Part shown: positions 57,161 through 64,000 of the stretch, in pieces | Position numbering within the stretch: the first letter of the stretch is position 1 | Layout of the letters: each line of letters opens with the position of its first letter | DNA from: Gymnopus androsaceus JB14 | Taxonomy: Eukaryota > Basidiomycota > Agaricomycetes > Agaricales > Omphalotaceae | Length of the DNA: 64,000 bases | Direction of reading: 5' to 3' | NCBI GenBank assembly: GCA_009733575.1 | Contig: ML769470.1 | Location: 62,001 to 126,000, forward strand | Notes under the pieces: generated by a model | What the model was told of the DNA's origin: nothing | Database searches by the model: none | Seen by the model: the letters and a program-made list of their open reading frames with translations, nothing else | Made by a program: the position numbers and the translations under genes

Positions 57161-59618
57161 ATGAGCGATTCCAGAACACATACCGCTACTAGTTCTATTT
57201 CTTCTACTCTAGCCACTCCCCTTGCATCTCATCAACCTCTCACTGTCCAAGAAAGTCGGGACAAACGCCTTGCACGACAACAAGCTCGTTTTCGGGATCG
57301 CGGAGGGTAAAATAATCTGTTTGGACCTCCAATATACCTTTGAATCTTATAGTAATTCGATAGTATATTCGTCTCTCAGCAGCGAACTGCTCTTCTCGAT
57401 GTCCTTCTCGGGAAGAAAACCTTGAAGCAGGTCACTGCTCGACGCTCAAGATCACGTAGTGCATCATGCTCACCGATTCGAAGAAAGAGCGGGAAAGTTG
57501 TTGGAGACGAGGTCAGGCCTAACGCTGGTCGGAAATCCATAGTACAGGTTGAAGATGATCAGGATGAGCCAGTTCCTGGTACGAGCTTTCTCTTTGTTTC
57601 GAACCGACATTTTATTTAGTCATTTCAATTAGGCCCGTCCAAGGTTGCTCTCAAGAAAGCAGCGCCTGCTCGTAAAGGTCGAAAGAAAGCTACAGCAGGT
57701 GAATATAAAATGTTTCGATGATGTTTGGCTAAAATAACCTATTTTGAAAGTCGCGACTAGGACGAAAAAGTCTCAAGTAGAAGATACCGTTCCAGACGCG
57801 ACAGCTGGCTCAGACGACTTTTTCTCTAAACCGACAACTGACATCTCCAATAATGATACCAAAAAGGTTTCAAAAGCGCGAGGAGCGGCCAGAAAGACGA
57901 AAGGCACTTCTGTAGCTGCTCGAGCGAAAGGAAAAGGGAAAGGGAAGGGAAAGGCCAAGTTGGCTGATGTTCAAGTCGAAGTAACAGACTGACAATGCGG
58001 AGGAGTCTGTCGTCGCTAAACAGGCCAAGACCTCGAAATCCAAGGCGAATGGTTCGTGCACAGTTCGTCATTTTTTATAACTATTTTTAAACCGCGTTCA
58101 TAGAATCTCAAACCAAGTCCAAGGCGAAAGCAGCCAATACTCGTAAAGCAGCCAACAAACAGTCTCTCCCTTCCAGTGACACCGAACAGGACCGTGTAGA
58201 AGACGCGCCTTCCTCTCCACTTGCTCGTAGAGGGAAACGACGCACAGCAGCGACCAAACCCAAGAACTACGCTGATGAGGATCCGGAAGATGTCGATGAA
58301 AAGCCTAATTCTCGCCCTCGAAAGAAAGTCCTTGCCTCGTCCTCGTCGACAAGCAAGAAGACACCAGCTTCCAGCCGATCGAAAAAATCCACGAAAAAGC
58401 AGCCTCAGGAGGAGGAGGAGGAGGAGGAATCACCCAAGCCTTCAGGCTCGAAAAGAGCGAGGCCAGCTCTGACACCTGTTCCTGAAGAACCCGAACCCGA
58501 TTCCGATATGGAGCGTGAACACTCGGCGGCTCGTAGTGCTCAGGATCTTGCTGTTGCTATATCCAAAGCAATAGAGGATTTTGCTCCCGTTTCGAGAGAT
58601 AAAGTCGAAGGCAAGGAAAAGGGGACTACTGCAGGCAAAGGGAAAAAGAAGGCTGCGACGGTCAAGGAGAAGGGAAAGGGAAAGGCCGCGGGAGAGAGGA
58701 AGACAAGGAAATCATCGTAGATTTGGTGGATACTCAGAAGAAGTCAAGGGTGAACAAAGAGAAGGTCGACTGCGAAAGACAGTACTGTAGACGACGAGGA
58801 AAATATTGCAGGATCAGTGGAAGAGCCGAAAGCTGAAACCAAGAAGACTCGAGGCAAGGGAGGAGGACGGACCAAGACCCAGGCTTCTGTTGATGCGAAT
58901 GAGGGTGATACAGCGGCTGCGGATCTGCTTTTGCAATCCCCACCACGTCCTCTGAAGCGCACACGAGCCGTTGTCGAACCAGAGCCTGATGAAGTCGTCA
59001 CTACCTCGAGGAAGAAGGCAAAGACGACCTCCAACGTCACGGTTGATGCTTTCATCTCAGTTTCAACGCCGGCGAAGGGTACCCGGTCGAAGGGGTCGCG
59101 AGGCCAAGGAGGAGATGTAGATATTGACAAAGGTGACGAAGTCTCGGGGAAGAAGCGCAAGCGAGCCGCTGTTGTGGCAGACGTCGAGGAGGTTGATGAG
59201 AAAGAATTGCCAGAGCCCGAGCCAAAGAAGAAGAAGGAGGATAGCTCAGCTACCCCTCGGAAGCCTGTTCGACGAAATAAGAAGGCTTCTACTTCCAGCT
59301 CAAAGTCTCCTTCGAAACCCCGGTCCGAGTGAGTTTTTCTCCGTATTATTTATCATTGACTCCTTCTCATTCGTTCCCAATTTCGACGAAAGGCTGAAAA
59401 CTGCTTCCAGGAAAAAGAAGGAGAATCCCATCGAAACTTCCGAAGCTCCTGCTCCCACCAAGAAATCGACGACCAAGAAACCGCCTGCGGTTTCCAAGGC
59501 TGCTTCCAAGGCGAAGAGAGGTCCACCGCAAAGTGTTCTCGACCGTATTAAGAAATCGGCTTCTGCTACCATTAATGCCGACTACGATGAACCGGATGAG
59601 CTCGATCTTCTCTCGTGA
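57161..59618 (+). CDS. lysine/serine-rich nuclear protein
   Basis: A multi-exon gene starting MSDSRTHTATSSISSTLATP. The N-terminus carries RQQARFRDRGGIFVSQQRTA and LLDVLLGKKTLKQVTARRSR, a block I recall in fungal nuclear proteins but cannot name. The rest is Lys/Ser/Ala/Glu-rich with repeats such as KGKGKGKGKAK, EEEEEEESPKPSGSKRARPA and KKRARPA-like basic clusters, ending SVLDRIKKSASATINADYDE then PDELDLLS. Stops near 57990 and 58720 disappear if introns (about 57913-58005 and 58710-58775) are assumed; both restore phase. Likely chromatin or mitosis related, but this is inference. Confidence 0.6.
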
Positions 59619-60835
59619 ATCGGTACATACTATCTTTATTTCATTTCTTGTAATATTTGTCGTTGTACATACAGGTTATTGTTTGGGTTACTCTCGATGT
59701 TGTAGATACGCTAGTTGATTCTGTTACATACATACTAAAAGGCTGATTTTCGCTTGATCCAAATCGAGCCGGTCGAAGCTGGTTCTTGCAGATTTACTTT
59801 AAGACTTATGTGTAATTGACAGGACTGATTATTCATTATTCATCTGCCTATTCATCCAAAGTAGAATATCTAATTTCCAGTAAACCAATCTATTGGAAAA
59901 TCCAGTTGGAATCGATTCCAACTGCCCATTGGCGCTCTGGAGACCAGCGCTAGTCTACCAGTAAGCGCTTCGGGGCCAGAAAACGATATACTCTCCGCTT
60001 CCTTCTCTCTTCTTTACCTTGTACCGCCATCTTCACGCGCTTTTTACAACCTCGCTATAATCCTTTTCAGGCTTTTTTGGCCTTGCCGTGCTTTATTTTG
60101 CAAAATCCAGGCGTTTAACTGTGCGCAAGCGGTGTAGAGTAGATAATGTTAGAAGTAGGGCACTGGAGACGAGGATTCTAAGCGAGAAACAGAGTATCAA
60201 AAAGGAAGGAGTCCAGAGCAAGGTCTTTCGGCACCTGGCAACCGACACTGCTAGACTCCTTCCTCCCTCTCGCTAGAATTCTCGTCTCCTCTTGCTGGAG
60301 AGCCTGCGGAGCGTCTATTCCCCATTAGGCTCCGAGTACCATTCTTCCTCTGTTCTCCCGTTCCGATCTCGGCCCAATCGGTCCAACCGGTCCAATCTGA
60401 TCGGTTGGATTTTCCATGATTCGTTTGGACTCCTAATTTCAATCATATTAATCATACAGATGAAAATACTAGAATCAGTACAAGAATCAAGCCCCCTGAA
60501 CTGTAGACTTTCAGGAGTCATATCATCTTGAGTGAATGGTTGGCTGAATCACCCCTTGTCAGCCAGAGTTTCAGCCTGGCCAAAACCATTGTTTTGGTCT
60601 GACTTTTGGTCTTATCAAAACATGAACTGATTGTTTTATTATCAGTCTAACAATCTGCTGAGCAGATTTTTGTTACTTTCCGGTGTGTCATTGCGCGCAA
60701 CTTATAGCCATGGCCGCTTTTTTACCATATCAGGACAGTCACGCCCAGGTTATATTGGCCTCGTCCAAGTGGGCAAGAAAGTACAGGCGGTTGACAGGAC
60801 TCTTTCAATTTTCCAGAGGTTCCGGAACCATACTC
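59619..60835. other. intergenic, repeat fragments only
   Basis: No gene. A stretch at 60658-60692 resembles the end of the inverted-repeat element at 60836-61330 (same GCAGATTTTTGTTACTTTCC-type end), so an older fragment is present. A short inverted repeat around 60555-60615 uses GGCCAAAACC / GGTTTTGG. Confidence 0.45.
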
Positions 60836-61330
60836 ACGCCGAAAGTGCAAAAAAATCCGCTCGAATGAAATACTAATTGATTTGCCAGCTTTCGTGTAAA
60901 AAATCACTTATGAGTGAAATTTTGAGCAAAAAATAACCATTCAGTCAGGCTATCTATCTTAATGAAAATATACTTATCACTTGAGCATTCAGTTAAAACT
61001 GAAAAACAGACTGAAATATCAGCTACACTAGCAGCCAGACCTGATGGACCCCCTGCAACCTACTGAAGGGCCAGATCTTATTTGGCTGTGATTCAATACC
61101 TGACTTGGGGGGCCCATCTGTTTTTGCTGCTAGTGTAGCAGATATTTCAGTCTTTTTTTTCAGTTTTAACTGAATACACAACTGATAAGTATATCTTCAT
61201 TAAGATAGATAGCTCAACTGAATGATTATTTTTTGCTCAAAATTTCACTCATAAGCAATTTTTTACATGAAAATTAGCAAATCAATTAGTATTTCATTCG
61301 AGCGGATTTTTTTGCACTTTCGGTGTGACT
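60836..61330. mobile_element. fold-back element with ~210-bp inverted arms
   Basis: The left arm starts CGCCGAAAGTGCAAAAAAAT and the right arm ends as its complement, with strong similarity over about 210 bp to a central spacer around 61060-61125. No coding sequence. The A/T tracts differ in length between arms. No clear target duplication found. Confidence 0.75.
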
Positions 61331-61551
61331 TTGATGTTTTCGACAAAAGAACGCGACGAAAAACATTCAAATGTAATGCGGTATCGCAACTTCTTCGAGA
61401 CCTTGTCTGACGGACTTCATTTATTTCAGTGGGAAGTATATATGAGAGGTGCTCTAGTCCTGGAGAAGAATTCAAACAATCGCTGCTAGCCGTGGCCAAA
61501 AACGGCCGATCATATGGATCGGAGAGACTCAGACTAAGAGCGTCTTCCACC

Positions 61552-62205
61552 ATGGACGTGCCAATGGATGGCAACCCTCACCTTTCAGTCCCAGCGCACG
61601 CCAGTGTTCTACCAAAGGCCTAAGCCTTAAGTACATAGGCCTTATGTTAAGGCTTCAGGATTTTCCTCAGATCCCTTAAGGCCTTAAATAAGGCTTAAGT
61701 GGCTGTGTCCCAAGCCAAAAGTGGAATATGTAGGAATATTCAATAAAGTCTCATTTTTCTACCTTTTACTTGATATTTCCATAATAGATTAATAATCCAG
61801 AAGGATACTTAGTTGATGGAGTACAGGGCTTATGGAGATGCTAGTGTTGCACTGGTGGCTGTTGAAGGTGCTATACCTGACAATGGTGCTAACAAGATTG
61901 GCAATGATGAAGAATAAATTATAAATTATAATGTAGAAGTATTTTGTATAATACAAAATTTCATTATTTTCCTGTGGCACTGGCCTGATATGGGCAGTTT
62001 AAAAATAATAATAAATCAACCTAAGGCTTAATTAAGGCCTTAAATTAAGGCCTTAAATGGGCTTAAGCCCTAAAGATTTTGAGATTGTTATTTAAGGGCT
62101 TATGGTAGAACACTGGCGCGCGCAGCTTTTCCAGAAATAGCCGCATGGACTCCCAACGAATGGTCCTGGCAGGCGGAAGACAAGGAACAATGGGTTTCTG
62201 CGCCA
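61552..62205 (+). pseudogene. gene fragment interrupted by a hAT-like MITE
   Basis: From ATG 61552 the frame reads MDVPMDGNPHLSVPAHA up to the insertion; after removing the element and one duplication copy it continues AFPEIAAWTPNEWSWQAEDK in the same frame to a GTAAGA donor at 62217 or so. No downstream exon or family was recognised. It may be a small acidic-tryptophan-rich protein or an accidental open frame. Confidence 0.4.
61602..62115. mobile_element. hAT-like MITE, 514 bp, 8-bp target duplication
   Basis: The ends are inverted: CAGTGTTCTACCA at 61602 and TGGTAGAACACTG ending at 62115. The flanks are GCGCACGC (61594-61601) and GCGCGCGC (62116-62123), one mismatch in eight. Both ends are filled with repeats of AAGGCCTTA-type words. 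Non-coding. The CAGTG start and 8-bp duplication fit hAT elements. Confidence 0.85.
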
Positions 62206-62215
62206 TCATCGGAGT

Positions 62216-62978
62216 GGTAAGATTTCATGGATTGTTGGATGGATCCACTTCGTGCAACTCATTTAAATCGGAACACATTTCCGTACGAGCTTCAGATTTA
62301 CATCAAGCTTCCCGACACCAGAGTTGCCCATCATAGCGTTGTCCAGCAAGTTGATTGGCATCTTTGATGCTCTAGCTGGTTGCTCTCAGTTCTCTTGCTA
62401 AATCAAAAGATCTATCTCTCCTGCATCCCTTCTTGGATTTTGTGGATTTTGAAATTTATGGCATATGGATGTTGGGAGATATGAAATGGGGTAAAATTTT
62501 GCTTGGTTTGTGCTCGGTCTCCCAGGCTGGGAGTCATTTACAGTTGATTTACAGACTCGAATACAGCGATAAGTGCTGTTGAAGTATGCGCATCCATTGA
62601 ATCAAAGACACTCTGTGGAACACTGGATTGACAATGTAGTTGATGATGCAGTCCACGCGGTCGAACCAGTGACAAGTACAGAAGTAGTGAGAGGAATCTT
62701 GTTCCTGAATTAAAGGTTGGCGTTTTGACACACAATGGAGTGGAAACAATTGTAACTATGTGCCACTGGGCAGTGCTTGCGTTTTCATCTTTGGTTTAGT
62801 CACTAGTGACCTAAAGCTGAATTGTAACCACAGAAGACGAGTCTGGAAGCAGTTTCATCATCATCATTTCAATCAGATCAAGGTGGCGGGCCTTTCCATT
62901 TTCTAAGGTTTAATTTTAGCCTTGGCCTTCCGAGTATAAAAGTGGATATTCTTTTTTGCAGAGCTCCATCTTCCGAAA
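62216..62978. other. intergenic, no gene seen
   Basis: Upstream region of the membrane protein gene. No supportable feature; possible intron or 3' part of the interrupted fragment. Confidence 0.35.
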
Positions 62979-64000
62979 ATGTCCAACTCTTGCCCACAAG
63001 GTGCATTATGCCTTACATTTTTTGATGGATCCTTTGCCAGTTTACAAAAAGAATTATCCCTTTCAATAATTGTACCACTCACTGTGAGTCAGCAGTTAAC
63101 AGTCTTTCTTCAAGTCATAAATTTCTCACGAATGGCACTCTTTTTCTACTTTGTTCTTTGCTTACATTTGTTAGATTGACATATTTTTATATGGTGGGTT
63201 TGCTGCATTGGTGATTGAACAGCTCTACTAATGTCAAACGCTATCTGTTAGGCATCTTCGTGGTGATCTTTGGACTCAGCATATACCTATTTCAAACAAA
63301 GTTCATCCCTGGAAAACTCTACATTATTGCAACTGTTCTTTTTTTCACAATGGCGACTATCTCCATTGCATTATGTCTTGCAACAAGGATTACTGTACCC
63401 TTTATATATCCGAATAATCTTCAAGATAATACGGCAGTTGCATGGCTGGTAAATATCGGAATACAACTTGAAGTCACCAATGTGTATATCTTTCTTGTTT
63501 CTGGGTAAGAGTGTTAATATTAAAAGGCCCATTTTAATTCACTTACACGCTGTTTTACACTCAGGTTATTGGCCGATATCATACTGGTAAGCTTTCCATG
63601 GGGGTACAAACAAATTAATGCCGGATAGGAGCTGATTTGTGCAGATACATCGGTGCTATCGTCTCTGGGGATCAAAACGCCGTGTCATTGTTTTTCCTTC
63701 ATTTGTTGTACTAGCCACTTTTGGTATGCATTTTGATCTATAAATTGAATGCTCCTTCTAATCTATCACTTCTTTAGGCCTTAGCATAGTCATTGCAGTG
63801 GTGTGGAAAAGGGAGTATGAGCCTCCCCAATATGCAGGAAGCTCTACCATTGCCGCAATCACTGTAAATTACATGAGCTATTTAGTCATTACACTACTAC
63901 AAAATCTTCTTTTGACAGGAATGATAGGTCAGCACTCAAAGCATGTCATATTTTTGCAGCAACCTTCTCATACGTTCTTTTAGTTGGAAGACTTTGGTGG
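62979..64000 (+). CDS. multi-pass membrane protein, incomplete at the window edge
   Basis: ATG at 62979 (MSNSCPQGALCLTFFDGSFA), then several exons of hydrophobic segments: LLGIFVVIFGLSIYLFQTKF, IIATVLFFTMATISIALCLA, NVYIFLVSGLLADIILIHRC followed by YRLWGSKRRVIVFPSFV, LSIVIAVVWKRE, and YMSYLVITLLQNLLLTGMI. This is the seven-helix pattern of a large unnamed basidiomycete membrane-protein group (RCYxxW after the fourth helix). Near 63190-63240 the frame between IDIFLYGGFAALVIEQL and TNVKRYLLGIF does not join cleanly. The 3' end lies outside the window. Confidence 0.65.

Noticed and set aside
57980..58780. Apparent stops in the lysine-rich protein gene
   Set aside because: Introns with acceptable donors and acceptors remove both stops and keep phase, so I did not call a pseudogene.
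1..64000. CRISPR array, rRNA genes or LTR retrotransposon
   Set aside because: No regularly spaced repeats, rRNA segments, long direct terminal repeats or reverse transcriptase motifs were seen.

Overview
This window is nuclear DNA of a mushroom-forming basidiomycete (Agaricomycetes). The coding density is moderate, and nearly every gene is split by GT-AG introns of about 45-65 nt. The gene set is fungal: a Rheb GTPase, SET2, the RNA polymerase I subunit RPA49, an OPI3-type methyltransferase, a GH76 mannanase and a Zn2Cys6 regulator. Two tRNA genes contain introns. Several transposon proteins are of types I recognise from Agaricomycetes genomes. All products are inferred from translation and motif recognition; no database was searched.

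Layout. 0-9.5 kb: Rheb (minus) and an F-box/WD40/UIM protein (plus) share a 170-bp promoter. A dead tRNA-Leu, a secreted GH76 enzyme, a MITE-like element in the GH76 promoter and a C2H2 regulator follow. 9.5-27 kb is the accessory region. It holds a small secreted protein gene (11.0-11.9 kb), a 920-bp element with a 9-bp target duplication, and a 1.6-kb element that splits a dead copy of the C2H2 regulator. Next come a 3.9-kb Tc1/mariner-like element with two convergent genes, a broken coiled-coil gene, and a 5.6-kb DNA transposon with clean ends (8-bp duplication) carrying one very large decayed gene. A second small secreted protein gene (27.0-27.7 kb) lies on the far side. 28-59.6 kb is mostly conventional: an AT-hook protein, an OPI3-like gene, a second C2H2 regulator, tRNA-Leu(CAG), a Zn2Cys6 regulator, a dsRNA-binding protein, a 2OG-Fe(II) oxygenase, two nuclear or uncharacterised proteins, an MDR oxidoreductase with two truncated tandem relics, tRNA-Glu(CTC), the divergent RPA49/SET2 pair and a lysine-rich nuclear protein. 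59.6-64 kb holds two MITE-like repeats, one inside a coding exon, and the start of a multi-pass membrane protein that runs off the right edge.

Most interesting points: (1) the 5.6-kb element gives exact ends to a large, repeated basidiomycete protein family and suggests it is a transposase with an 8-bp target duplication; (2) the 3.9-kb mariner-like element carries a second, uncharacterised SR-rich gene beside its DDE transposase; (3) stop codons inside the transposon genes are repeatedly TGA where CGA is expected, consistent with decay at CpG sites. Some host genes (OPI3-like, MDR, second C2H2 regulator) appear to contain single-base frame breaks. I cannot tell real mutations from sequence errors there.
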